Source: an uncultured Bacteroidota bacterium
GTDB taxonomy: Bacteria > Bacteroidota > Bacteroidia > Chitinophagales > Chitinophagaceae
Direction: 5' to 3'
DNA: 32,797 nt
Assembly (NCBI GenBank): GCA_903829015.1
Contig: CAIKOJ010000215.1
Span: 1 to 32,797, forward strand
Both the position numbers and the translations under genes were made by a program. The notes beneath the pieces were generated by a model, which saw only the letters and a program-made list of their open reading frames with translations, was not told the origin of the DNA and made no database searches. Shown here piece by piece: positions 32,642 to 32,797 of this stretch (the first letter of the stretch is position 1; each line of letters begins with the position of its first letter).

Positions 32642-32797
32642 TTTAGATGGAGGCAACTGTTATTTGGAACACTTTCGAATACTATGTACAACATTGATCT
32701 CGTTTGCAATCACAAATTTTTCGGAGCATGTTTAGTACCCCTTTTAAATGGCAACTGATATACTAAGATACTAAAACACCGAATATCGCCAGAATAT

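Overview
The window looks like chromosomal DNA of a Bacteroidota bacterium, most likely from the Chitinophagaceae or a close relative. The pointers are a MurF-alanine racemase fusion, promoter elements of the TTTG / TAnnTTTG type, weak or absent Shine-Dalgarno sequences, families common in that phylum (DUF4260, DUF3943, DUF1801, RCC1/Ig-repeat surface proteins), and many short secreted or lipoprotein genes. The genus is inferred. No phage, integrase, transposase or CRISPR array is visible.

Layout. 1-2670 (minus) is the first 890 codons of a very large exported protein: signal peptide, RCC1-like propeller, invasin-type Ig domain, then Ig-like repeats of exactly 210 bp running off the left edge. 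2671-5348 holds a covalent-FAD (BBE-like) oxidoreductase bracketed by two direct copies of a small hairpin element, with further hairpins behind it. 5349-13974 is a patchwork of small single genes: secreted proteins of unknown function, a RibD-type reductase, a 2OG-Fe(II) oxygenase, a 33-residue membrane microprotein, DUF3943, a YflT-like stress protein, a GNAT, DUF1801, DUF4260, a Crp/Fnr regulator and a lipoprotein. 14162-17432 holds the most intriguing unit: an uncharacterised 605-residue protein that looks like an FMN-type TIM barrel with a cysteine-rich tail, followed by a group II PLP decarboxylase, behind a good promoter overlapped by a 20-bp dyad with Crp/Fnr geometry.

17545-17668 is tRNA-Phe with promoter and terminator. 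17743-20291 groups three envelope-lipid genes (PAP2 phosphatase, LpxL-type acyltransferase, LpxR-type deacylase) that could together remodel lipid A. 20429-23815 pairs a BadF-type sugar kinase with the convergent murF-alr fusion. 24073-25784 is a glycosyltransferase overlapping rsmG. 25861-28444 is a tight three-gene set: a di-haem peroxidase lipoprotein and two tandem paralogous exported barrel-like proteins. 28576-32213 is mostly housekeeping: a YebC-type regulator, rlmB, a small methyltransferase, and a TatD nuclease overlapping a TcdA-like ThiF enzyme. A small membrane-anchored hypothetical gene closes the window on the minus strand.

All calls rest on reading the sequence. Family assignments come from recognised motifs, not from searches.
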